Below, piece by piece: positions 43,975 to 53,553 of a stretch of 64,000 nucleotides of DNA. This DNA comes from Pararge aegeria. Its lineage: Eukaryota > Arthropoda > Insecta > Lepidoptera > Nymphalidae. The stretch spans positions 5,642,001-5,706,000 of the forward strand of contig NC_053193.1 of assembly GCF_905163445.1 (NCBI RefSeq), written 5' to 3'. Positions within the stretch are counted from its first letter, which is position 1; every line of letters starts with the position of its first letter. Both the position numbers and the translations under genes were made by a program. The notes below the pieces were generated by a model. That model ran no database searches. It was not told the origin of the DNA and saw only the letters and a list, made by a program, of their open reading frames with translations.

Positions 43975-44228
43975 CCACGGTTGCACCCGCGTTTATTCTT
44001 AGTAGGTATAGATGCCAATGAAGCGGTACCGTTATTTTTTTTTTATTTGTCGCATTTAAAATAAATTGATAGTTAATTTAGGAAAAAAATATTCTTCGTC
44101 CGTCAAAGGTGAATCTCTGTACCTACTTAATTAATTACGTTAAATAATTACGTTAAGATTGTTCAGCGGTTTAGGCAAACATAGGTTACATATACTAATG
44201 TTGCTATGAATCCCGAATACTATTAGGA
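43975..44228 (-). mobile_element. Helitron-like element
   Basis: On the minus strand it runs A|TC ('tcctaatagtattcggg') to CTAG|T ('gcgggtgcaaccgtgggca' + 'cagctag'). Length 254 bp, no coding sequence. The 3' end is typical; the 5' end is less sure. Confidence 0.6.
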
Positions 44229-44285
44229 TCGGTGGAGCAGAAGAGCCGAACAATGGTAATAAACGAACAAAGATGCAAACACACT

Positions 44286-44450
44286 TCCAAATTCAAAATT
44301 CATTTATTTCAAGTAGGCCTAATATAAGAACTTTTGAAACGTCAAGAATGTCTGCTTGTAGTGACTCTCCCACCGGTTCGGAAAGCAGATTCTACCTACA
44401 AGAAGTCGGCAAGAAACACAGCAGTAGCTCTTTTCCAATATAATTTCAGA
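44286..44450 (-). repeat. F3 LINE 3' tail
   Basis: 'aaattcatttatttcaagta', 'ggcctaatataagaactttt', 'gaaacgtcaagaatgtctgc', 'ccaccggttcggaaagcaga' and 'gtcggcaagaaacacagcag'. Coding sequence is not included. Confidence 0.85.
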
Positions 44451-44503
44451 ATATTAGTATGGATGAATTCAAATTTAGAATATTAGTATGGATATTTTAT
44501 ATA

Positions 44504-44738
44504 AATAAATAAATATATACCAACAATACACATATTGTCACCTAGCCCTAGAGTAAGCGCAGCTTGTTTAACGGGTACTTAGATGAGTGATGAATATATA
44601 TATAAATAATTAACGTAAATATACCGTTAAACACTAAAACATTAATGTTCATCACACAATTATTTTCGAGTTTTGGTAATCGAACCAACAGCCTTACACT
44701 CAGAAAGCGGGGCCACTGCGCACTGCGCCGTCAAAATT
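44504..44738 (-). repeat. F1 SINE, diverged full-length copy
   Basis: 'aataaataaatatataccaa', 'cacctagccctagagtaagc', 'gttcatcacacaattatttt', 'ggtaatcgaaccaacagcct' and 'tgcgcactgcgccgtcaa'. Confidence 0.8.
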
Positions 44739-45319
44739 ATATTATTTCCTGTGAAACTTAAAAACATGTACCATGCAGCATGTTATAAATCAAAGACAGG
44801 AATAAAGATGATCAAGTTGCACTTGTTTATAATACTTGTATGACTATGTATGGTCACGGACACTTGTTATAGGGGCTCGTCGCAGATAATAAATACGCGT
44901 TAGATAAATAGATAGATAAATCTTAGTCTGCGCGTCGATCTCTAAGATACGTCACTCTTTTACTTTTAATGAGCTTTAAAATACTGTTCGTATTTCCAAC
45001 GCTTAAAACGTAAAAAATTATATTTACAAACAAATTATAAAATAACTTATTATTTGTACAAATATCTACTTAGTTCATAAAAACAATTCGTTATCTGACT
45101 GTGGACAGCGAAAATGCAATGCGTTTAGAGAGCCTTAAATTTTTAGCAGGAGTTCCAAATTCAAATTCATTAATTTGAACACATAATTATTATTAAACAT
45201 GAAATAAATAATAAAGTCTATGGAAGAAAATTTTCTTAATCTCTCATCAAATTAGGATTTCTTTGGACGAGTTCGTGATTAACCGCTTGTATTATAATTT
45301 TATATAGTACCTATTGACT
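44739..45319. other. Unassigned sequence
   Basis: Only a short F3-like tip ('ccaaattcaaattcattaat' near 45152) is recognised. Confidence 0.35.
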
Positions 45320-45601
45320 AAATAAATAAATAAATAAATAAATTTAAATATACTACGACAATACACACATCGCCACCTAGCCCCAAAGTAAGCGTAGCTT
45401 GTGTTATGGGTACTAAGATGACTGATGAATATTTATTTATGAATTATATATACATAAATACTTAGAAAATACATATAAACACCCAGACACTGAAAAACAC
45501 TTAATGCTCATCACACAAACATTTTCCAGTTGCGGGAATCGAACCCACGGCCTTGGACTCAGAAAGCAGGGTCGCTGCCCACTGCGCCAGTCGGCCGTCA
45601 A
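45320..45601 (-). repeat. F1 SINE, full length
   Basis: An (AAAT)n tail, then 'tactacgacaatacacacat', 'cgccacctagccccaaagta', 'taaacacccagacactgaaa', 'ttgcgggaatcgaacccacg', 'gcagggtcgctgcccactgc' and 'gccagtcggccgtc'. Near-identical in reverse to 38895-39169. The 61-codon minus frame comes from it. Confidence 0.95.
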
Positions 45602-45912
45602 CATATACATTTTGTCAAACAATTATTTTTTAACTATTGTTTGATCGACTTAAGATTTCTTTGTCATAGACAAACTAGATTCTAGATGAACTAGATTTGT
45701 ATGCCAATCTTATATATATGAATTTGCAATATGTGTTTAGAACTCAAATAACAAAATATAATAAAATTAATACATATTTTAATGATGAAAGTTTCATTTA
45801 AGTACTCTGTACTCTTTATTAAAATAACTTACTTAACAATTATTTTGACGACCTCTCTGTGTGGTGAGCGCTGTGGGAGGTCGCGATTCATTATTTCAGA
45901 TTATATATATTT
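45602..45912. other. Unassigned sequence
   Basis: No feature recognised. Confidence 0.3.
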
Positions 45913-45990
45913 CCTGTCTGGTGGGAGGCTTCGGCCATGGCTAATTACCACCCTACCGAAAAGACTTGCTGGTAGTATTTTGACTCTTAT
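45913..45990 (+). repeat. F5 SINE fragment
   Basis: 'ctggtgggaggcttcggcca', 'tggctaattaccaccctacc' and 'gaaaagacttgctgg' match F5 in reverse orientation. Confidence 0.65.
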
Positions 45991-46132
45991 TAATAGCTGG
46001 ATGAGGAGGGGCAGTGATAACTGTATGCTGATCGGCCGTCACAACACGGCAGGTATTTTGTATTTTATTATTGGCTTTTAGCTTTGAATAGAAGCAGGCG
46101 TTAATTTGCGGAATTCCATTATTTATTGTTAA

Positions 46133-46447
46133 AATTTTGCTTAATTTGCTATACTCCGCGTAAAGCAGGAAAAATCGGTATGGTATAATTTATAATTTCT
46201 CCAATCTATATACTTTACAATCACATTTGTTAAGACAACAACCATTATTAACGTTAATTCGTCGTAAAGCCAACATCTCCTGAGGATGCTCCGGTGACGG
46301 AGCGAAAGGTGCGTAGAGGGTACATTGCCGAAGATCTGTTTGGTATGGAGATAAAGATTGAAGAAATTATAAATTACACAATACAGATTGTGTGTGTGTG
46401 TGATTCCTGCTTTACGCGGAATATAGCAAATGAAGCTTAATTTTCAT
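46133..46447 (+). repeat. F4 element in foldback arrangement
   Basis: A normal F4 copy (46255-46447: 'catctcctgaggatgctccg', 'cattgccgaagatctgtttg', 'ctgctttacgcggaatatag', 'gaagcttaattttcat') is preceded at 46133-46206 by a reversed copy of its own 3' part ('gcttaatttgctatactccg', 'cgtaaagcagg'). Contains a (GT)n run at about 46389-46402. Confidence 0.8.
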
Positions 46448-47519
46448 TAGGTAGCTTTGCGTGGGATTTCTCTTTAATCTCACGGGATATCAGAATTTCT
46501 GCGCAGACAAAGTTACTGGCATCCGCTGGTTTAAAATATTAGTAGGGTTGGCTCATCTGATTGGATGATTTATAAAACCATTGCAGCATGCCTGATGCGT
46601 GTCTCTCAGTCGCGGCCGACTTTATTCAATGAATGACTGTACGGCAAATTACAACGATCATCAATCATGCGCCAAGTATTTATGGTCGAGCTATAAAGTT
46701 ACACCTTTTTGCCCGTTCTGCGACTAAGTTTTATTACTTGGTCATTTATAATTGTATGTTTATCGAGTTATATCACTAACATAATATGAGTGTTGGCGCC
46801 CGCGGCATAGGGGACGGCCATTAATCACGAAATGTTTTTAGCAACATTTTAACTCCCTTCTCTCACGTTGCAAAACTGTGACTGTTTGACAAGATCACGC
46901 GTATTTTTTGTGTGTATCTTAAACATTTTTAAAATAGTTTCTTAAAAACAGAAATAACTTATTACATAAAGCAATCGCACGTTAATCTGGAAAATAAATA
47001 CTTCACTCTCTCTAAAAGCATTCTTTTACTCCAATTATTTATTATTTACGCATTTCTTCCGAAATCTCTTCAGAGATAAGCTGCCCTTTTACGCGGCCTG
47101 ACATTTTTACACTTTTTTTAATTTGTTTTGGTAGATACAAATTACCTAAATAAATAAAGTCATTCTAGTTTAACCCATGTCAGTTGAGTACAAAGAGATT
47201 AACACAAACACAGCTAGTTAAATATTAATGAATCCTTACCTTTCCAAATAGTCCTAATATTTAGTGTAATATATTTATGACATAATATTTAGTAGAATTG
47301 TAAAAGTTTACTGAATTTTACACATTTCTTTAACAAACAAGACATTTTTCTCTATTGTGTCCTTTTTTTGGATTTTGTTTGTGTGTGTGCAATAAATTAA
47401 ATAACAATCAATGAACATTTACTCAGAGCAAAGGAAATGTGACCATAGCCTCGTCAGAAGTAATAATAGCAGAGTAAAAAAAATAATGTGCCCAAAAAAT
47501 GGTAATAAACACGATACCT
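46448..47519. other. Mostly unassigned
   Basis: 'aaatattagtaggg' near 46536 may be a Helitron 5' end on the minus strand, too short to call. Otherwise no feature. Confidence 0.35.
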
Positions 47520-47800
47520 TTGTTTATTTCATTGGTTGACGGCTCAGCCAACAACAATCTTTGGTCTTTGGCATAAACAACAGAAGCGACCTAAATTCTG
47601 TCTCGATTCATCTCTCGATCTTTACATGCATTTCATTATACACTATTTTCTCTCCAACAGCAATAAAGAACTGGAACCAAAATATTACCTTTTGTTTTTA
47701 TTTACTTCATTGGTTCACTGACCCGCCAACAACAATCGTTGGTCTTGGCAATAATCAACAGAAGCCAACTAAATTCGGTTTCGATTCATCTCTCTATAAG
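47520..47800 (+). repeat. Local direct duplication of about 100 bp
   Basis: Segments 47520-47622 and 47694-47798 share 'ttcattggtt', 'gccaacaacaatc', 'ttggtctt', 'caacagaagc', 'actaaattc' and 'tcgattcatctctc'. The offset is 178 bp. No other copy in the window. Short overlapping open frames here have no recognised motif. Confidence 0.85.
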
Positions 47801-48550
47801 GCTTTATAGGAAGTCAGTCAATTGCGTCACTCATTAGTTCGGGATTAACTCACTAATAGGGTTTTAATTGGACATAACATTTTCTTTCAGCGATAACTCG
47901 TGATCGAAGTAAATGTATTTGGATGGGATTTATTTTTAACAAAGAATGGCGTGCATGCTTTCTTTAAGAGCTACATATGAATTTGTAGATGATTACATTT
48001 TATTTAATTAATGAGTTCAACATTACGAATTATCTTAACTTAGATCTTCATGTTTTATTAAGATCATATTTACCTACATTTTAAATATTTACTTCTAAAG
48101 ATAAGTGTGAAATTATTACTCTTATTATCTCGATCGCTTGGTAAACTGTTTATTTGATTACGATATGTGCAAGTTATTTTTTTTTGTAATAATAGCTACT
48201 GACTTTCTGATTTATTTCCATGAACCGATTTTAAGGTTTAAAAAATATCCTTAGATTTTCTGGGACAAAAAACATCTATACAGTTAAATTTTAATTCATT
48301 GATCTGTTTCTACGCTGCAGCGTGAAAGAAAGTTTAAGCCTACGATTTTTGATATTTTATGAATCGATTTTAAATGATTTAAAAAAATATATTAAAATAC
48401 GTCTAAGATAAGGTTGAGAGTGCGATATATTGTCTAAATATTTGTGTGCCGGAATGTTGTATTTTACAGCACTTCAAAATTAGATAAGTTGTCCCTTATT
48501 TTAAACTGTGAACTCACATTTGAGGGTAGTTAAAGAAAGTCTCCATTAGA
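47801..48550. other. Unassigned AT-rich sequence
   Basis: No shared repeat recognised. Confidence 0.35.
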
Positions 48551-48552
48551 GT

Positions 48553-48805
48553 TAATAAATAAATAATATACTATGACAATACAAACAGTGGCGTGCACTT
48601 CATACATGCACAAAAGCACTGCTTACCCTAACATTTTCATATAACTCGCAACAGCGGAGGATTTTGATTTTTGTGCTTGTACCTTGGTCGAAATTCCAGT
48701 GCACGTCACTGAATACAAACATCGTCATCTAGCCCCAAAGTAAGTAGTGTGCTAAGATGACTGATGAATAATATACATAAAATACACATAAACATCCAGA
48801 CATCC
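48553..48805 (-). repeat. F1 SINE fragment interrupted by an F8 MITE
   Basis: 'aataaataatatactatgac' and 'aatacaaa' then, after the MITE, 'catcgtcatctagccccaaa', 'gtgtgctaagatgactgatg' and 'taaacatccagacatc'. The head half is absent. Confidence 0.85.
48586..48711 (+). mobile_element. F8 hAT-like MITE with perfect 8-bp target duplication
   Basis: 126 bp. Termini 'cagtggcgtgcactt' and (reverse complement) 'cagtgacgtgcactg'. 'aatacaaa' occurs at 48578-48585 and 48712-48719. Internal 'catacatgcacaaaagcact' is shared with the other two copies. Confidence 0.95.
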
Positions 48806-49645
48806 ATAGGCCGTCGGAATAAAGAGATGCGTTTTAAATTTATCTCCCTTTTTAATAATAATGACCTTAGTTTTCCTTTTTTTCTATACTAAAAAAATCA
48901 AAAAGAAACAAAAAACTCTAGCATATATCACTAAAAAGGATTCACCCACTTCTAACCATAAAAAAGTGCCAAACAGTGCGGTTTATGAAGTGCCATGCAA
49001 ATGTTAGCACAGCCGTTGTTTGCATGTGTACAAACAATTATTGCCGACGGAATAAAGACTAAGCCAGTTGACTACGCCAAATTACTCCGAAGATGGTCAA
49101 ACGCAATGCAAATGTGGAATTACCGTTAATCTATGTATTTATACCGGACGACAAAACTGACGCTTGTAACGACATGATGCGTGTGTTTAAATACGCGGCT
49201 CATTTGAAATCATAAAGGAAATGGAACGCTATTTTAATTTGAATAAATAAAACAAATACACTACTGTAACCTATATGGTTTAACGCGTAACGAGAAATAT
49301 AATTTATATTTCACCTGCTCGGAAAGTAGCTTCTACTTTTGTTCAAAGTGAAGCAGAAAATATATCATTACAGTGACAAACATAATATGCGGGCAGGCGT
49401 TTAAGAAAATATATAAATGTGTTTTTTATTTTTTGTTATCATCAGCGTAGTATATATTTGTACAGATATACGAATTATATTTAAAGATTAATATCGTCAC
49501 AGTAGTGACCAAAATCAAGTATAATTTAAAAATATATATATATAAGAAATTTCACAAAAATTTAGTTGGCCACTAAGTTTTCTTATACCTTATTTATACT
49601 GACTTAAAAAAAGGAGGAGGTACTCATATTTTGTATATTTATTTT
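48806..49645. other. Unassigned sequence
   Basis: No shared repeat recognised. Confidence 0.35.
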
Positions 49646-49647
49646 AT

Positions 49648-49795
49648 ATCTCATCATCATCATCATCATCAGCCTGCGGACATTCACTTTTGTGAAAGGC
49701 CACAAGAAACGCCACCCACCCGATCCTTATCCTTCCTCATCCACCACTCCAACGGCCATCGCACCTACGACAAGTATGACCATATTAACATATTA
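49648..49795. repeat. (CAT)n followed by a repeat-like segment
   Basis: 'tcatcatcatcatcatcatc' leads into 'agcctgcggacattcac', a layout like the reversed 3' end of other SINE-type repeats (trinucleotide tail, then 'ggacat...ggcc'). The exact family is uncertain. Confidence 0.4.
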
Positions 49796-49965
49796 ACACT
49801 TAACAATTATTCATTGTTAAGTGAGTCGGGGCGAAACGTGCGTAGAGGGAACATTGCCGAAGATCTGTTTGGTGTGGAGTATAAGGATTGAAGAAATTAT
49901 TAATTACATCATACAGATTCTCCTGCTTTTCGCGAAGCAAATTAAGCTTGATTTTCATAATAGCT
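49796..49965 (+). repeat. F4 retroposon, internally deleted
   Basis: 'cacttaacaattattcattg' + 'ttaagtg' forms a 10-bp-arm hairpin at the 5' end. Then 'gtcggggcgaaacgtgcgta', 'cattgccgaagatctgtttg', 'gaagaaattattaattacat', 'cctgcttttcgcgaagcaaa' and 'aagcttgattttcat'. The 'catctcctgaggatgctc' block is missing. Confidence 0.85.
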
Positions 49966-50638
49966 CATACAGTGTTTAAAGTCTCCTGATTACTCTTCGT
50001 AGTAGTTAGACTTCCATCGTACGTACAATGTAGCGTTGATCACATCACAATCGGCTTCGTGTCGCCTTTAATAAAAAAACGCATGCACTTAACCAAACGC
50101 AAAAAACGCGGGAGCAACGTTAAATTAACGAGCGTATACGCGTCTAGAATACAGGTTTTTGCTAAGCGGTTTCAAATTGATATTGACATCACATGCTTGC
50201 GGGATCCGTTTTTAACTAGAATTAACAATTTAAATTAGTCAAATCCATTAGCATAAACGTGTGAGCGTGTTTTCAGATTGCTGAAAAGTGACAGTTTTGT
50301 TTGTTTTGCAACATGTAATCTTACCAGATTATAATGCTGGGTAATTAAATTGTAAAACTGCTGACAGCGGAAATTGTAAAAAAAGACTAATAATGTTACA
50401 CAGTCCTTAGTGATATTACACAGTGCCTTGGTTCTTACTTCCACACTAGTGCAGACACACACAGATAATTTAGAAATTGTAAATTACCAAATTGCTGTGC
50501 ACAGGAGGTCGTCAAACGTCATGCGAACTCCGCTGGTGTTCGTGAAAATGTGTCGAAGAGATTTTTAAAAAACCGAAAAAAAACTGCTGGTGTGAATAAT
50601 AAATATAAACGACGCATAATATTGTATTACTCTTCTCG
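49966..50638. other. Unassigned sequence
   Basis: No shared repeat recognised. Confidence 0.35.
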
Positions 50639-50639
50639 C

Positions 50640-50815
50640 AGGAGTCGTACGAGGTGACTAAGGGAATACAACGGGGGTTGAGCAGCAGTCCTTTATGCTA
50701 CGACCGTCAACCTATTGCGATCACAAACCAGTCTGTGGTGATTATGTGCAAACCCTTTTGTGACGGACCTTTAGTCCAGCAGTGGACTTTCATAGGCTAT
50801 TCAATGATATCATTT
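50640..50815 (+). repeat. F6 dispersed repeat, best copy
   Basis: 'aggagtcgtacgaggtgact' leads to 'attgcgatcacaaaccagtc', 'tgtggtgattatgtgcaaac', 'gacctttagtccagcagtgg' and 'actttcataggctattcaat'. No A/B box was found in it. The 64-codon frame here is a by-product. Confidence 0.65.
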
Positions 50816-51059
50816 ATATTTGGTAAGCGATTCTTGCCTCAAAGATGAAAGCTATATTGGTAGATTTATGTATTCATGTACCAAATTATAACGTTAAATG
50901 GTTATGCTCTGCTAATGAAACTGCCTACGGCGGCAGTTCCAAATACCAATAATTAAAGAAGTAGTCAATAGTTGCATTACTTAATGGCTACCTGTAATTG
51001 AAATTAGTATAGGTACAATTCGGAAGATGTACATGCATTACGTTTCGCCTATGTGTACT

Positions 51060-51105
51060 GTGTACATGTTAAATTTGAATGTTATTGTGCAATAAAGAAT
51101 TAAAA
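51060..51105 (+). repeat. Possible retroposon 3' tail
   Basis: 'gaatgttattgtgcaataaa' resembles the 'tgtgcaataaag' ends of retroposons. Only the last few tens of bases are recognisable. Confidence 0.3.
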
Positions 51106-51114
51106 CTAACAAAC

Positions 51115-51545
51115 AAGCTTTAGTATTAAGGGCATGTGATGGGTACTCTGCTGAGACCACATTTATGCCGATCGCGTTGTCCAAGAACTCCGTCCTACTG
51201 TGATCTATTCGCGCTAAGTCTTTGCAATGCGGGCGGTTTATTGCAGGCCAAAGGTTTTTGTCGCGATAAAGTTCGTGCGGTTGGCTACACTCCGCGCGCC
51301 CTCCATCGAGACTGTCTCGCTGGAAGTCTCGCTGGAAGTGGTGGTGGTTTTTTTTATCGCGAAGTAAGCTTGAGTGTTGCCAACTCTCTTCACCGTAGGA
51401 CAAACACAGTTTTATCGCAACAGCGCGACAACGAATCTTCACGGTATATTGTGGTCGCTGCATCAGCGAGGTGTAAAGACAACTGCATTCCCAAAACTGA
51501 GCAGTCCGCAATGCCGAGCGAGCACTGTCGATGTTCGTAAAAACT
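51115..51545. other. GC-richer segment with open frames on both strands
   Basis: A 134-codon plus frame (51136-51540) and a 157-codon minus frame (51038-51511) overlap. Neither shows a domain I recognise. Features seen: a tandem 'ctcgctggaagt' pair near 51318, and 'tgtcgcgataaa' / 'tttatcgcgaa' motifs. High GC alone makes long frames likelier on both strands, so coding potential is not established. Confidence 0.35.
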
Positions 51546-52065
51546 TAAATGTAAAAATCATATACTAGGTATATGTATACTAACAGTAACGTAAGACGGT
51601 TAAGTTTATTAATGAAACAGCCGACGGCGGAATTTGTAAATACAACTAATAACACACAGTCAGTTGCATTACACATACCAGTCTTTACTCATAATTGAAC
51701 TTAGTACTGTTAGATTATGGAAATGAAGTAAGAAATACATCATAGCTTCTTTACTTGGATTGAAAGATGGTTTTACTGTCAGTTAATAACTTTGTAGTGC
51801 GTAATGGAATCGCTTTACTAGCTCTTGTCCTTTCTCAATGTTCAAAAAAGGAACGGTTCCTTTTTTTACTAACTGTTGAGTTTTTAAACTGACTATTTTT
51901 TTTTATTTGTTGACTGACGATATACTAACTTACATTTTTCTTATATCTAAATTGTATTAAAATAAATTAACGTGCATTCGCTAAAACTCAAAAATAGCTC
52001 GACCGATAGCTATTTGAGGTAGACAAAAAAAAACAAATTTGGTTTAAGAAAAATGAAAACTATGT
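51546..52065. other. Unassigned sequence
   Basis: No shared repeat recognised. Confidence 0.35.
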
Positions 52066-52067
52066 TA

Positions 52068-52204
52068 TAATATACAGATAAACACCCAGACAATGAAAAA
52101 CATTCATGTTAATCACACAAACATTTTCTAGTAGTTGGATTCGAACCCACAGCTTCGGACTCAGAAAGCAGGGTCGCTGCCCACTGCGCCAATCGGCCGT
52201 CAAC
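52068..52204 (-). repeat. F1 SINE, 5' half
   Basis: 'gataaacacccagacaatga', 'gttggattcgaacccacagc', 'gcagggtcgctgcccactgc' and 'gccaatcggccgtc'. The 3' half is absent. Confidence 0.9.
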
Positions 52205-53205
52205 AGAATCGTGTATTGAAGTTCTAAATATCAGAAAATCAATGGTTTCTAAAGGCCGGCTGTAAATCTAAACCAGCGATTGACAGTGAAAGCGAAGAAT
52301 TGGAATCAATAAGAAGCTATCTCCGGAGAATCCCGTGAGAGACATTTCAAGAATTGGTTTCCGTCGACTCGTCAACCGCATGGTGCAAAACTGGCACTTT
52401 CTGCTATTTCCTTTGTGATTATCATTTGTTATCTTTAACTGAAGTATGTAGACTGGTATTCACTAAGCTCCACGTAACATAACGTCTGAACGTAACTTTC
52501 TAAAAATTGATTTATTTAAATAATTAACTACTTTGAACTAAGTAATGCGAATAATGTCAATGACAAATAGTTATATGGTTTATACGGAACCGTTCTATTT
52601 TTTGTAACCTTAATATAAACCTAAACTGAATGAATATTGAATATCCAAACCTCTTGGTATATTTATATTGAGTTATAGACAGTATAGTAATCAATATCTG
52701 CCATCTTTTTTTATTTTAAGAGAGAGTTATCATTTATGTCCATTATATTTATATTCAGAAAAAAACATTAATTGAAGAAATGTTACAATAATTTCAGTAA
52801 CGAATAAATAAATAGTCAGACAATCTTCGACAAAAATTCACCTGACTTCAGCCGTCTATTGAACTGTTAAAAATTAAATGTACTAATTATGGTCTAAGTT
52901 TCAAAATTTCACTATTAACTTGAAGTACCTACATACTTTTAAGTAGGTACTTTTTTTTTAAACACAGCGAGGAATAACATGTCAATAAATAAATGTATTT
53001 AGGTAAGCGCTTAAATATTCAATATCGCGTGATATAAAAACCTAAGAAAACTATCCTAAAAATATTTTATTTCAAAAGATAAAGTCATGACAATTTGTTC
53101 ATGCCTATTATTTAACCGTACTTCCCAATTCCCTAATCCGATACTAAGAATAAACCGCGGTATTGTTTGAACGCACTTTCTCGAACTACAGAGGAATTTT
53201 AAAAA
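52205..53205. other. Unassigned AT-rich sequence
   Basis: A 10-bp-arm hairpin ('aagtacctac'...'gtaggtactt', about 52923-52952) followed by a T run is the only structure noted. Confidence 0.35.
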
Positions 53206-53207
53206 TC

Positions 53208-53398
53208 TTTTTTGCGTTATGCGTATTGCGGAACGGTAAATCGCTTGGCGGCACTGCTTTGTCGAAAGGGTTGTAAGTAGCCGCGGCCGATCCAGGCCGG
53301 AAAATATAAATCCCCAAAATGCCTCCGCCCAGAATCGAACCAGGGACCTCCCACTTATAAGACCACAGCGGTCACCACTGCACCAGTAAGACCGTCAA
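53208..53398 (-). repeat. F5 SINE with tRNA-like head
   Basis: 'gcggaacggtaaatcgcttg', 'gcggcactgctttgtcgaaa', 'gtagccgcggcc', then 'cagaatcgaaccagggacct' (B box, reversed) and 'gtcaccactgcaccagtaag' (A-box side). Confidence 0.85.
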
Positions 53399-53415
53399 AT
53401 TACTTATACATAAAT

Positions 53416-53545
53416 CAGGGTTTTTGACCAGGGTATGCATAAAGAAGGAAGGTGCATAAAATTGAAAATCCTTCCCCTTTATGAGTAATATTAAAATTTT
53501 TAGGGTATGCAGTGCTTTTGTGCATGTATGAAGTGCACGGCACTG
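53416..53545 (-). mobile_element. F8 hAT-like MITE
   Basis: 130 bp. The right terminus, read in reverse, is 'cagtgccgtgcacttcatac'. The left terminus is eroded ('cagggtttttgacc'). A perfect 8-bp duplication 'acataaat' lies at 53408-53415 and 53546-53553. Confidence 0.9.
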
Positions 53546-53553
53546 ACATAAAT

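Noticed and set aside
49631..49891. Histidine-rich 86-codon protein
   Set aside because: The histidine run is a CAT microsatellite, and the rest is repeat sequence including F4.
52923..52960. Hairpin plus T run as an intrinsic terminator
   Set aside because: The genome is eukaryotic, no gene lies upstream, and the stem is short and AT-rich.
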